Source: JANYCO01 sp964437245
GTDB taxonomy: Bacteria; Bacteroidota; Bacteroidia; Cytophagales; Cytophagaceae
DNA: 64,000 nt
Assembly: GCA_964437245.1 (NCBI GenBank)
Contig: CAYTGJ010000002.1
Span: 1 to 64,000 of the forward strand
Direction of reading: 5' to 3'
Numbering within the stretch: position 1 is the first letter of the stretch; each line of letters begins with the position of its first letter. Shown here piece by piece: positions 34,746-43,682 of the stretch. The notes beneath the pieces are model-generated. The model worked only from the letters and a program-made list of their open reading frames with translations, made no database searches and was not told where the DNA came from. A program made the translations under genes and the position numbers.

Positions 34746-35495
34746 CTACCTACAATATTTCCTGGATAATTTTTCAAGATCATCTCCATATACTTCTGAA
34801 TATCCCAGCGCATCCGCTTCCCGGATACTCTCACAGGCATTGTGAGTACTCCCCATGGCAATCTCTGTCAACGCTTTTATCTTATAGACATAAGGGTTGT
34901 CGGGCATGATCGTCTGAGCGATCGTAATATCGTGCAAAGCCCTTTCATATTGATGGTTCAGATAGTACGCATAACTTCTGTTCAGGTGCATATACCCCTG
35001 TCCTGGCATCAGGTAGATCGCTCTGTCATACTCTTTGATCGCCTGCCCGAGTTCACCCTTGTGGGTATGAATATAGGCCTTCTGATAATAAGCATCCGCA
35101 TAGTTTGGATTCAGCTCAATGGCTTTCGAATGATCGCTGAGTGCGCTCAGCGTATCGTTGGTTTCAAGCCGCACGATCCCTCTGTAATTGTATGCTTCTG
35201 CATATGATGGATTCATCGCTATTGCTTTTTCAAAATCGGCCAGGGCTTCAGGATATTTCCCGGACTCAAACCGGACACATCCTCTTTTAAAATAAAGCTC
35301 TGCCGACGAGGTGTTCAAAGACAAGGCTTCTGTATAGATCTTTTCCGCTGCTTTATAATTTCCATTCAGGTGTTTTTTAGAACCTTTTAAATGGATCTTT
35401 CCTGCCATCTTATGATCGGCATCTTCCGCTACAGAAGACACAGCCCACGTAACGCTTACGGAAAACACGAGCACTTTTATCAGTATTTTTTTCAT
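34746..35495 (-). CDS. Exported tetratricopeptide repeat protein
   Basis: The 249-residue protein has a signal peptide (KKILIKVLVFSVSVTWAVSS) and five or six TPR units over about residues 30-230. Consensus repeats include AELYFKRGCVRFESGKYPEA, then AEAYNYRGIVRLETND and ADAYYQKAYIHTHKGELGQA. TPR arrays hold protein partners; there is no enzymatic motif. It should be periplasmic. It is monocistronic, with its own terminator. Partner unknown. Confidence 0.85.
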   Translation of the reverse strand: MKKILIKVLVFSVSVTWAVSSVAEDADHKMAGKIHLKGSKKHLNGNYKAAEKIYTEALSLNTSSAELYFKRGCVRFESGKYPEALADFEKAIAMNPSYAEAYNYRGIVRLETNDTLSALSDHSKAIELNPNYADAYYQKAYIHTHKGELGQAIKEYDRAIYLMPGQGYMHLNRSYAYYLNHQYERALHDITIAQTIMPDNPYVYKIKALTEIAMGSTHNACESIREADALGYSEVYGDDLEKLSRKYCR

Positions 35496-36014
35496 AACAT
35501 TATTCTTTTAAAAATTATTGACCTGTTTAATTATATCGTATACATAAATAAACGAGGTACCATGCCTACTGTTCCTGAATAGTAAAACTAAATCTTACGG
35601 ATAAAGAGGCTTTTAGAAAAATAACATTCGCCCTATTCTATACAGGAATAATACTGTACTCCTAATTTTTTCGGATCAAAATGCACAAAAAATGTAGCGC
35701 TTTTTTCAGGAATCTTACCACTGTCGGTTCATTCTTACATACACGTTGTATAGAAGCGCTAAAAAAAACAATGTCATTAATATTCATTTCTGTACTATGT
35801 TTTTAAAAAACATAATTTCTCCATGTCCCTGGCTCCGCCAGTGTTTTCCGCCTGAGTCAGATGCTTCAACAAATACGAGGGTGTATACGAATAGTTCGGC
35901 ACGTATAACTACGGGGTACGATCACAGCGTTCTACGCTGCCGAAGAGGAAGGCATAAAAAAAGATCCGGTTTACAGAAACCGGATCTTTTGATTTTATTA
36001 CTTTTTTCTTCGTT
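35496..36014. other. Intergenic region TPR gene / atpC
   Basis: This 519-bp gap holds the atpC terminator (35,959-35,990) at its right end and should hold the TPR gene promoter at its left end. I see no tRNA, no RNA gene and no credible protein. CTGGC-TCCGCC-A and other short palindromes near 35,830-35,945 suggest structure but match nothing I know. Confidence 0.45.
35959..35990. terminator. Terminator of atpDC
   Basis: AAAAGATCCGGTTT (35,959-35,972) and AAACCGGATCTTTT (35,977-35,990) form a perfect 14-bp stem with a 4-nt loop. An A-run precedes it on the plus strand, giving a U-run for the minus-strand transcript. It lies 25 bp after the atpC stop codon. Confidence 0.9.
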
Positions 36015-36269
36015 TTAGTTCGTCACAACTGAATCTGCTAAAACGATTACTTTGTTATTAAGCACTTCAACAAGTCCTCCTTCGATCATTACCTTTTCCT
36101 CTTCTCTGGAATTTTTACGGATAGTAATATATCCTTTCCCCAGAGTTGTGATCAAAGGCGCATGTTTTTCCAGCACTTCGAACGCTCCTTCAGATCCCGG
36201 AAGGTTTACTGCGTGTACTTCTCCGCTGAATACTTTTACGTCTGGAGTTAATATATCTAATGCTAACAT
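36015..36269 (-). CDS. atpC: ATP synthase F1 epsilon subunit, short form
   Basis: The 84-residue protein contains LALDILTPDVKVFSGEVHAV and GSEGAFEVLEKHAPLITTLG, the N-terminal beta-sandwich of epsilon. It ends soon after VEVLNNKVIVLADSVV, so the C-terminal helical hairpin that inhibits ATP hydrolysis in E. coli is absent. Short epsilons like this are usual in Bacteroidota. It is 76 bp downstream of atpD, with an intercistronic hairpin between them. Confidence 0.93.
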   Translation of the reverse strand: MLALDILTPDVKVFSGEVHAVNLPGSEGAFEVLEKHAPLITTLGKGYITIRKNSREEEKVMIEGGLVEVLNNKVIVLADSVVTN

Positions 36270-36299
36270 TTATACCTTTTTTATTATATGAGTAATTTA

Positions 36300-36334
36300 A
36301 TTGTTGAATGATTTTTTCTTAACCATTCAACAAT
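36300..36334 (-). other. Intercistronic hairpin between atpD and atpC
   Basis: ATTGTTGAATG (36,300-36,310) and CATTCAACAAT (36,324-36,334) form a perfect 11-bp stem with a 13-nt loop. No U-run follows on the minus strand, so it probably tunes mRNA stability or the subunit ratio rather than terminating. Confidence 0.5.
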
Positions 36335-36345
36335 CGGAATATCAC

Positions 36346-37854
36346 TTATTTTCTAGCTTCTGCCATCAGTTTTTCACCTTTTGCAACAGCATCTTCGATA
36401 GTACCTACCAGGTTGAATGCTGCTTCAGGAAGGTTGTCATGCTTTCCTTCCATGATCTCGTTGAAAGCCTTGATGGTATCTTTAATGTTTACAAGAGCTC
36501 CTTTAAGACCAGTAAACTGCTCTGCTACGTGGAAAGGTTGAGAAAGGAATCTCTGTACTCTTCTCGCACGGTTTACGACCAGTTTATCTTCATCGGAAAG
36601 TTCATCCAGTCCCAGGATCGCAATGATGTCCTGAAGTTCTTTATATCTCTGAAGCATTTCTTTCACTCTTTGAGCGCAGTTATAATGCTCTGCTCCTACG
36701 ATGCTTTCGCTCAGGATTCTTGAATTTGAGTCCAACGGATCCACGGCAGGATAGATACCAAGCTCGGAGATCTTACGGTTCAATACAGTAGTAGCATCCA
36801 AGTGAGAGAACGTAGTAGCCGGAGCCGGGTCAGTCAAGTCATCCGCAGGTACGTATACGGCCTGTACGGAAGTGATAGAACCACGTTTAGTAGAAGTAAT
36901 ACGCTCCTGCATTGCTCCCATTTCTGTAGCCAGTGTTGGCTGGTAACCTACGGCTGATGGCATACGGCCCAGAAGGGCAGATACCTCAGAACCTGCCTGG
37001 GTAAAACGGAAGATATTATCGATAAAGAACAGAATGTCTTTTCCCTGACCTGAACCATCACCATCACGGAAATATTCCGCTACGGTAAGTCCTGCCAGCG
37101 CCACGCGGGCACGTGCTCCCGGAGGTTCGTTCATCTGACCGAACACCAGGGTAGCCTGAGATTTTGCCAGTTCTACTTCGTCTACTTTAGAAAGATCCCA
37201 CTCTCCTTTTTCCATGGCGTGTACAAACTCTTCGCCGTACTTAATAACACCAGACTCGATCATCTCTCTCAACAAATCGTTTCCTTCACGGGTACGCTCA
37301 CCCACTCCGGCAAACACAGAAAGACCTTCATAAGCCTTTGCAATGTTGTTGATCAGTTCCATGATCAATACAGTCTTACCTACACCGGCACCACCAAAAA
37401 GACCGATCTTACCTCCTTTTACATAAGGAGCTAAAAGGTCGATCACTTTGATCCCTGTATAAAGAATTTCTGAAGAGGTGGAAAGATCTTCAAATTTAGG
37501 AGCTTGTCTGTGAATGGAAAGGCTTTTGGTTTTGTCCAGCGTCTTGATCCCATCGATGGTCTCTCCTACTACGTTGAACAATCTACCCTTGATCTGATCG
37601 CCGGTTGGAATAGTGATCGGAGAACCTAAGTCCACTACAGTCATCCCTCTGGAAAGACCTTCTGTAGAGTCCATAGAGATGGTTCTTACTCTGTCTTCTC
37701 CCAGGTGTTGCTGACACTCCAGAATTAGTTTTGTTCCATCTGCTCTGGTTACTTCAAGTGCATCCAGAATCTTAGGTAGCTTTGAGTTCTCGTCTTCAAA
37801 GCTCACGTCCACTACCGGGCCAATTACCTGGGTGATTTTACCTATATTTGCCAT
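36346..37854 (-). CDS. atpD: ATP synthase F1 beta subunit
   Basis: The catalytic beta subunit of the F1 motor, 502 residues. Walker A is GLFGGAGVGKTVLIMELINN, the catalytic Glu is in VGERTREGNDL, and the Walker B region is ILFFIDNIFRFTQAGSEVSA. The ALLGRMPSAVGYQPTL signature is intact. Length is slightly above the E. coli subunit, as in other Bacteroidota. Only atpD and atpC are here; the other subunits (atpBEFHAG) must be elsewhere, the normal Bacteroidota split. A strong promoter lies 42 bp upstream. Confidence 0.98.
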   Translation of the reverse strand: MANIGKITQVIGPVVDVSFEDENSKLPKILDALEVTRADGTKLILECQQHLGEDRVRTISMDSTEGLSRGMTVVDLGSPITIPTGDQIKGRLFNVVGETIDGIKTLDKTKSLSIHRQAPKFEDLSTSSEILYTGIKVIDLLAPYVKGGKIGLFGGAGVGKTVLIMELINNIAKAYEGLSVFAGVGERTREGNDLLREMIESGVIKYGEEFVHAMEKGEWDLSKVDEVELAKSQATLVFGQMNEPPGARARVALAGLTVAEYFRDGDGSGQGKDILFFIDNIFRFTQAGSEVSALLGRMPSAVGYQPTLATEMGAMQERITSTKRGSITSVQAVYVPADDLTDPAPATTFSHLDATTVLNRKISELGIYPAVDPLDSNSRILSESIVGAEHYNCAQRVKEMLQRYKELQDIIAILGLDELSDEDKLVVNRARRVQRFLSQPFHVAEQFTGLKGALVNIKDTIKAFNEIMEGKHDNLPEAAFNLVGTIEDAVAKGEKLMAEARK

Positions 37855-38168
37855 TTTTTATTTAGAAAGAATGTTGTATTACAAATTTGCGACTGCAAAA
37901 CTACGTGATTATTTATTCAATGCAAAGTATGTGTTATTTTTTAATTAATATAATCCTCTTTTCAAATTAAAATACTTAAAACAAAGTAGTTACTTCGAAA
38001 ATAAAACCTGCTTGAATAAAAGAAAAAAAGGAAGCGATACGCTTAACAACCCTAAAACTTCTTTAAAAAATTATATTTCAAAAATAATCATCCTGTTTAT
38101 CACTTCAATACCTTAATTTTAGCATTTTATAATACCTTTAGCGTTTTATTTAACTATCGTATTCAGAA
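37855..38168. other. Divergent intergenic region atpD / OmpA-like protein
   Basis: This 314-bp AT-rich region holds the atpD promoter (37,896-37,926). The remaining 240 bp should hold the promoter of the plus-strand gene at 38,169, but no clear TAnnTTTG pair is visible there. No ORF or RNA gene is seen. Confidence 0.5.
37896..37926 (-). promoter_or_regulatory. atpD promoter
   Basis: On the minus strand TTTG (37,923-37,926) and TAGTTTTG (37,896-37,903) are spaced by exactly 19 nt, matching the Bacteroidota -33 and -7 consensus. The start codon of atpD lies 41 nt downstream of the -7 box. Confidence 0.8.
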
Positions 38169-40058
38169 ATGAGAATACCAGGTCTTATCCTTTATTTACT
38201 GTTTATCCTCTTGCCCTCGCTGAACGCTCAGGATTTCAAAGTACCGGAAAATCTTTACGGTATTAAGAATCCTCTCAAAGATTACGAAAAACGCTGCGGA
38301 CAATGTAAAACAACCTTGCAATCCATGCCTTCGGATGTAAAATTCGGCACCTTTTCCCAGGACGGATCTATTTATTTTATCATCACCGATCCTGCCTTTT
38401 ACGGCAAGCTATTTCAAAAAAACGGCGATGGAATTGCAATCGATATCATCGATAAAAACTGGTATGTATGTGGCAAAAAAAACAAGCTGGTAAATTCCTG
38501 GGCTTATCATGGCTATTTGCTGAAGCCAATGTATCTGAAAGAAATGAATACCAATCTTTTTCAGTTGGAAAACGGTTCGCTGGTGGTAAAATATGCTGCT
38601 CTTCCTCCCGGGATGAACGAAGCGGATCTTGAGTTCAACCTGCTTCTTCTCAAAGACAAATATCTATGCCATTACTCCAATTTCTACGATCTGCGGGGAG
38701 AAAAATGGAAATTGCTTGAAATGGGTTTATTTATGGATACGCTCACCGAAAATAACCTGCGTACCAAAACAGCCATGCTCAGCAAAGAATGGCGCTTTGA
38801 GATCCCGTTTGAAAAAAACAAATCTGAATATGCACAGGCAGATCTGAAACCAATTTATGATTCGCTTCAGAATAATGATTTCTATATTAAAGCTATTTCT
38901 ATCAAAGCCTACTCATCCGTAGAAGGTTCTCTGGACCATAATATAAAGCTCCAGGAAAAAAGAGCTGAAAGTATTGTCAAGGCGCTCCAGTCCTTCCAGC
39001 TTGACACGATCGCCGCTACCATCAGCGCTTCCGAAAACTGGGTGGAATTTCTGGAAGATATCGTTGATACCCGGCACAGCAATCTGAAAAACCTTTCCAA
39101 AGATGAGATCAAAACAAAACTGGAAAACAAACAACTCTCTGCTGATCTGGAACCCTATCTGAAAAAACACCGCAAAGGGATCCTGCATATTGCGTTGGAG
39201 AAAAAAGTCAAATACTATGAAGAAGATACGGCAAGATTGCGGAAGTTATTTGACCAACTGATCACACAAAAAAACATTAAAGAAGCAATCGAGGTACAGC
39301 AGCTTATTTTCACAAAAATACGGGAACATAAACTACCAAACAGTTTTATCAAACAGCTTGAAGTACCGGAGAAATCCGAATTCGGACTACTCCTGAACAA
39401 TACTGCCGTTTTCAACTACCAGCAGGCCGACAGCGATCTGTTTGCCACCATAAGCCAGTTCCAGAAGCTCCTGGAATTAATGCCCGGAGACAGCCGGATC
39501 CGTTATAATTTATGTGTGCTTTTGCTACAAGCCTGGATAGTGGGAGAATCTGCCGTAGATCCGGGGAAACTAAAAGCTGACATCCTTGCACTCGAAAAAG
39601 CGGGTATCGAACCCAGCCTTGTAAAAAGGCTGCTGGTCAACTATCACATCATCTTAAGCGAGTATCAGCAGAAAGAGCGTAATTACGCAGAGAAAGACAA
39701 AACCGTACGGTATATCTACAACAATTACAATTCGTTTCAGCTCTCCGATCAGGATGCGTTAAGTCTTTCACAATATTTCGTGGCATACCACAAATACGAC
39801 TGGGCTGAAAGATTACTTGCCCGCTACGCAATCAAGATTGATGTGGAGGAAGATCTTCTATTCTACTATATCAACCTGACCATTGCGCAGCCTAAAATGA
39901 CCGCTGCCAAATCCTACCGGGCAATCATGCTGAATGCGATCAATCTGAACCAGGAAAGGTTTTGCAATATCTTTAAACCCTTTGGTAAGGGAGGAATCAG
40001 CTTTCAACTACTGGACAATGAATACCTGAAAAAAACTTATTGTGAGAATTGTAAGTAA
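38169..40058 (+). CDS. Large exported protein with partial OmpA-like domain
   Basis: The 629-residue protein has a signal peptide (LILYLLFILLPSLNAQ). An N-terminal region with CGQC (about residue 42) and a tryptophan-rich stretch follows. At about residues 205-345 is a segment resembling an OmpA-like fold (FYIKAISIKAYSSVEGSLDH, then IKLQEKRAESIVKALQSF), the pattern of peptidoglycan-associated domains, though extended by an insert. The C-terminal 260 residues are helical and TPR-like and end with a CENCK pair. I do not recognise a named family. It probably sits in the periplasm and might link a surface structure to the wall. Confidence 0.6.
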   Translation: MRIPGLILYLLFILLPSLNAQDFKVPENLYGIKNPLKDYEKRCGQCKTTLQSMPSDVKFGTFSQDGSIYFIITDPAFYGKLFQKNGDGIAIDIIDKNWYVCGKKNKLVNSWAYHGYLLKPMYLKEMNTNLFQLENGSLVVKYAALPPGMNEADLEFNLLLLKDKYLCHYSNFYDLRGEKWKLLEMGLFMDTLTENNLRTKTAMLSKEWRFEIPFEKNKSEYAQADLKPIYDSLQNNDFYIKAISIKAYSSVEGSLDHNIKLQEKRAESIVKALQSFQLDTIAATISASENWVEFLEDIVDTRHSNLKNLSKDEIKTKLENKQLSADLEPYLKKHRKGILHIALEKKVKYYEEDTARLRKLFDQLITQKNIKEAIEVQQLIFTKIREHKLPNSFIKQLEVPEKSEFGLLLNNTAVFNYQQADSDLFATISQFQKLLELMPGDSRIRYNLCVLLLQAWIVGESAVDPGKLKADILALEKAGIEPSLVKRLLVNYHIILSEYQQKERNYAEKDKTVRYIYNNYNSFQLSDQDALSLSQYFVAYHKYDWAERLLARYAIKIDVEEDLLFYYINLTIAQPKMTAAKSYRAIMLNAINLNQERFCNIFKPFGKGGISFQLLDNEYLKKTYCENCK

Positions 40059-40087
40059 ATGATGACAGAATGAAGATAAGATCCTTT

Positions 40088-40121
40088 TAAGATACAAGAT
40101 GCCCGATACCGGATTCCAGGG
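40088..40121. repeat. Dispersed intergenic element, partial copy 3
   Basis: AAGATACAAGATGCCCGATA then CCGGATTCCAGG resembles the left arm of copies 1 and 2 (GATACC.GATCCAGG core and CAAGAT). The right arm is missing; a strong terminator hairpin follows at once. Confidence 0.45.
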
Positions 40122-40122
40122 A

Positions 40123-40165
40123 AAAAAGTGAGAGCCTGTCCATCCGGGACAGGCTCTCACTTTTT
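40123..40165. terminator. Strong bidirectional terminator
   Basis: AAAAAGTGAGAGCCTGTCC (40,123-40,141) and its exact complement (40,147-40,165) form a 19-bp perfect stem with a 5-nt loop, with A/T ends on both sides. It lies between the convergent OmpA-like and peptidase genes. Confidence 0.9.
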
Positions 40166-40248
40166 AAGAGTTCAAATCCCAGGTTTGAGATTTTGTTTTC
40201 TCTGATCTTATTATAACCCCAACCTTTTACACTCTTAACGTTATTCCC

Positions 40249-41163
40249 CTACAATTTTTTCATCAGATACTGGTATAGTTTTACCATGCTTACAATATCA
40301 CTTTTATAAACGAGTTCGTCCGGGCTATGTACGTTTTCTTCCGGGGCTCCTATAAAGATCCAGTCGATCGGATAAGGGGAGGCCTGTATTTCTTTTCCGT
40401 CACTGCCTCCGGTACCTTCTACTTCGAGTTGAAAAGGCACTTTTGATTTTTCTGCCAGCGCAATCACTTTGTTGACAAAGCTTCTTCTCGGTATACTTCG
40501 GTCACGCATCGAGATCACCACTCCTTTTCCGTGTTTTACTCCGTCTGTAATCCAGGTGATGTCAGAGATCAAAGCTTGTTTGACCTTCAGTTTTTCATAA
40601 ATATATTTTGTAAGATAGCTCACGGATCCGCCGCCGTGCTCTTCCCAGCAGGAAAAACAGATCACTCCGTGTTCGAGGGTTTCTGCTACTCTCAGGGCAT
40701 TCCACACACCCAACCGGTTGTCCAGGTAACAGGACTGTACGGATTCTTTGGTTTCACGAAAATTACATTTAAACAACAATTCTGTCCCCCGGTCAATTTC
40801 TCTTGGGAAATCACATACGATATAATCTGATTTTGCATCAAAAACGATCTTTGTTTCAATTTTCCCTTTGGAATCCTGCCCCACCAACTGATACGAAGTT
40901 TTCAACTGTGGACCGCCAATAGCTTCCAGTTTATTATCATAGCGGATTGTAAAACCTATTGAATCCATATGAGCAAAAATGGCTGTACGGGGCTTTCCGA
41001 AAACAAGCATTACACAATCCTGAAAATCTTCCCCATGAATTACTTTGGGTTTTACTTTCCAGTTTTTAGCATTTTTTTTCACATAATCGAGAATAAACTC
41101 TTTCAGTAACACTTCATTACCGGAAGGGGCATGAATTTCGCATAGTTTTTTTAATAATTCCAT
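40249..41163 (-). CDS. M42/M20-like zinc aminopeptidase
   Basis: I start at MELLKKLCEIHAPSGNE (41,163), an ATG; a TTG seven codons upstream gives a less natural N terminus. The 304-residue product shows the co-catalytic dinuclear zinc peptidase pattern: IFAHMDSIGFTIR, then CYLDNRLGVWNA, then CFSCWEEHGGGSVSYL and GSDGKEIQASPYPIDWIFIG with VHSPDELVYKSD at the end. It is closest to the M42 glutamyl/deblocking aminopeptidases but shorter by about 40 residues. Substrate unknown. Cytosolic, monocistronic. Confidence 0.85.
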   Translation of the reverse strand: MELLKKLCEIHAPSGNEVLLKEFILDYVKKNAKNWKVKPKVIHGEDFQDCVMLVFGKPRTAIFAHMDSIGFTIRYDNKLEAIGGPQLKTSYQLVGQDSKGKIETKIVFDAKSDYIVCDFPREIDRGTELLFKCNFRETKESVQSCYLDNRLGVWNALRVAETLEHGVICFSCWEEHGGGSVSYLTKYIYEKLKVKQALISDITWITDGVKHGKGVVISMRDRSIPRRSFVNKVIALAEKSKVPFQLEVEGTGGSDGKEIQASPYPIDWIFIGAPEENVHSPDELVYKSDIVSMVKLYQYLMKKL

Positions 41164-41272
41164 TGATTTATTGGGGGTAACCAACCAATTAACAATATCG
41201 TAAAAATAAATTATCTTGCTACGGAAAAACTAATTATCTTTTTCCAACGTTGAGTATAATATATACCAGAAA

Positions 41273-42475
41273 ATGAAGAGATTACTTTATATACTATACA
41301 TATTAACCGGGTTTCTGACCTTCCAGGCCAGAGCACAGGAGGCTCCGGCAGATACTTTGGAGTTAATGCAGTATGAAGACTTGCAGATTGAGGCAACCGA
41401 AGCCATCAACAACATGTATAATTTCAAATTTGACCTTGCCGAGGCCAAATTCCAGGAACTTCTTCAGCGTTATCCGAATCATCCTCTTCCTTATTATATC
41501 ATAGGACTGGGGAATTGGTGGAAAATGATGCCTTACAACGACAACGATCCACGGATCAAGCTATATGAACCGGAATTTGACAAGTACATGGAACTATCGA
41601 TCGCCAAAGCGGAGAAACTCTATGACCGGAATAATGACAATACCGAAGCGACCTTTTTCCTCTGTGCAGCCCATGCTTTGATCGCCCGCCACTATGCCGA
41701 AAACGGACAGGAAATGCGGTCACTAAATAATACGAGAAAAGCATTTCATTATTTCAAAAAACTCAACGATAAGAAAGACCTCAGTCCGGAATTTTTATTT
41801 TTCAGTGCCTTGTTTAATTATTATGCTGCATGGTTCAAAGGAGAATATCCGATTATGTCCCCTATTCTTGCCCTTTTCCCGGAAGGAGATAAAGATTTAG
41901 GGATCAAACAACTGAAAGAAGTTTCCTACAATGCTTTCTGGACCCGTACAGAAGCTCAGTACTTCCTGATGCGGATCTACTACAACGAAGAGGATGACGA
42001 TAAAAAAGCGCTGGCATTTTCAGAATATCTTGCAAAAACATTCCCGGACAATCCTTATTTCCAGAGAATATATGCCCGGATCAGCTATTCACTCGGCCAT
42101 TGGAAAGATTGTAAAGAAGTTTCAGAAGATATTTTATACAAAATCAATATAGGAATGCCAGGATACGAAGAGACAAGTGGCCGTTATGCCGGTTTTTTTC
42201 TGGGCAGGATATACAGAGCCGCCGGCAACACAGAAAAATCAAAAGAAGCCTATAAAAAAGCCATTGCTTTTGCGGAACAATCCAATGCCACCAAACAAAA
42301 TTATTATCTGTATGCCGTAGCAGACCTTGCCAGGATGTCGGACAAAGAAAATGATGTGGCTTCTGCCCGTGAATATTACAAGACTTTGCTGGATAAAGCA
42401 GACCGGAAAAATGAGCTGCATAAGGAAGCAAAGGAATATCTGAAAAAGACTGATGAGAAGAAGAAGAAAGGGTGA
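41273..42475 (+). CDS. Exported TPR-like protein
   Basis: The 400-residue protein has a signal peptide (LLYILYILTGFLTFQARAQ) followed by a helical array of TPR-like repeats: FDLAEAKFQELLQRYPNHPL, FFLCAAHALIARHYAENG, and near the C terminus SKEAYKKAIAFAEQSNATK. The C terminus is very basic and acidic mixed (KKTDEKKKKG). Homologues in Bacteroidota are annotated simply as tetratricopeptide proteins. No enzymatic motif. It stands alone, just before the polysaccharide locus on the opposite strand. Confidence 0.82.
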   Translation: MKRLLYILYILTGFLTFQARAQEAPADTLELMQYEDLQIEATEAINNMYNFKFDLAEAKFQELLQRYPNHPLPYYIIGLGNWWKMMPYNDNDPRIKLYEPEFDKYMELSIAKAEKLYDRNNDNTEATFFLCAAHALIARHYAENGQEMRSLNNTRKAFHYFKKLNDKKDLSPEFLFFSALFNYYAAWFKGEYPIMSPILALFPEGDKDLGIKQLKEVSYNAFWTRTEAQYFLMRIYYNEEDDDKKALAFSEYLAKTFPDNPYFQRIYARISYSLGHWKDCKEVSEDILYKINIGMPGYEETSGRYAGFFLGRIYRAAGNTEKSKEAYKKAIAFAEQSNATKQNYYLYAVADLARMSDKENDVASAREYYKTLLDKADRKNELHKEAKEYLKKTDEKKKKG

Positions 42476-42582
42476 TTGTAGTTCATGGAAATATAATTTA
42501 GGTGACAATAGACCTATTCACCATCTCCTCTAAATTACCTTTTCTATCCATTACCTGCTCTTGTTGGCAATCTATCCTTATG

Positions 42583-43671
42583 TTACGCCCCCAAAACAGT
42601 CCGAACAATGTTGAGATATGTATTACGATTAGCCTTTATAGAATAATATTCTTCCACTCGTTTTCTTCCATTAAGACCTAAATTCTTTCGCTGAGCGGGA
42701 TTTGTCATCAATGTGATTATTTTTTCTTTCCACTGGTCGGGACTTGTCACTAAATAACCTGAAAGATCGTTTTCAATCACCCTGTAATTAGCCCCTATAG
42801 CAGTCGCAATAGTAGGAATACCAAGTGCCATGTATTGCAAGGCTTTCAACCCGCTTTTTCCCATCACCCATTCTTCGTCAAGAGGTAAAGGATAAAGTCC
42901 AATATCAATTTCTTTCAGATCACTTACTTCGGTCTCAGATTTCCAATTACGGCATTCTATGTCCAGACCTTCTATCTGAAAATCCGTACTTCCGATCACT
43001 AGTAATTTAAACGGATGCAGCTTGTTAATCTCAAGCAGTACGTCTTTAAGCAAATACAAATATTTTACCGTACTATGACTTCCACTCCACCCCAGTACCA
43101 GGTTCTCCTTTTTTTCATATTCCATTTTTGGAATATAGGTCTCTGTATTGATCGTAGAAGAAATATCCGTAACGTTCGAATTGTATTTCTTTGCAAAAGA
43201 CGTAAGATAAGGAGTACACGTGATCACATGAAGTGCCTTTTTCATCAGAAAAGCAGGCTTGCCTTTCCCTTTTAGAGAAGCTATTAACTTATTTGCTTTA
43301 CTGGCAGGAGCCAGAAAAACCAGATCGTCTATATCATAGACAATCCGCTTATTAAAAAGCGTATAAAGAAACTCAAAGAATGGCAACCCGAAAGGAGTTA
43401 CCCATAAAAAAATATAGACTCCGTCATAAAATGGTAACCGGAACAGATCATACACGCGTCTGAAATAACCGGCGATGGTCCATAATACTTTTTCAAAGAA
43501 GTGTCCTTTTTTATATACTATATTTTGAAACCGTTGAGACATAAAAGGAGACACCTCCACCTCAATATTATGCTCACGGAAGTACGAGAAATATTGCTCG
43601 TATTTTAACCGTTGTCCGGGAGCCACATTTTCAGGATGCGGGCATATAACCAGAAGTTTTTTAGCGTTCAT
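42583..43671 (-). CDS. Glycosyltransferase, GT4-like
   Basis: I start at MNAKKLLVICPHPENVAPGQ (43,671), removing 13 codons that overlap the upstream methyltransferase gene. The 362-residue enzyme has a GT-B fold with an N-terminal domain (KYEQYFSYFREHNIEVEV) and a C-terminal nucleotide-sugar domain. LVLGWSGSHSTVKYLYLL and DIGLYPLPLDEEWVMGKSGL followed by KALQYMALGIPTIATAIG contain the glycine-rich and acidic elements of family 4. Sugar and linkage unknown. It is the last gene of the minus-strand polysaccharide locus. Confidence 0.88.
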   Translation of the reverse strand: MNAKKLLVICPHPENVAPGQRLKYEQYFSYFREHNIEVEVSPFMSQRFQNIVYKKGHFFEKVLWTIAGYFRRVYDLFRLPFYDGVYIFLWVTPFGLPFFEFLYTLFNKRIVYDIDDLVFLAPASKANKLIASLKGKGKPAFLMKKALHVITCTPYLTSFAKKYNSNVTDISSTINTETYIPKMEYEKKENLVLGWSGSHSTVKYLYLLKDVLLEINKLHPFKLLVIGSTDFQIEGLDIECRNWKSETEVSDLKEIDIGLYPLPLDEEWVMGKSGLKALQYMALGIPTIATAIGANYRVIENDLSGYLVTSPDQWKEKIITLMTNPAQRKNLGLNGRKRVEEYYSIKANRNTYLNIVRTVLGA

Positions 43672-43682
43672 TTTTTGCACTG

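Noticed and set aside
35813..35950. Structured, GC-richer stretch checked as a tRNA or small RNA
   Set aside because: No GTTCRANNC T-loop, no CCA end and no cloverleaf could be drawn on either strand; only short palindromes.
35746..36018. A 90-codon plus-strand ORF in the gap before atpC
   Set aside because: It runs through the atpDC terminator hairpin, has no recognisable family and has implausible composition with many Cys, Arg and Ser; chance reading frame.
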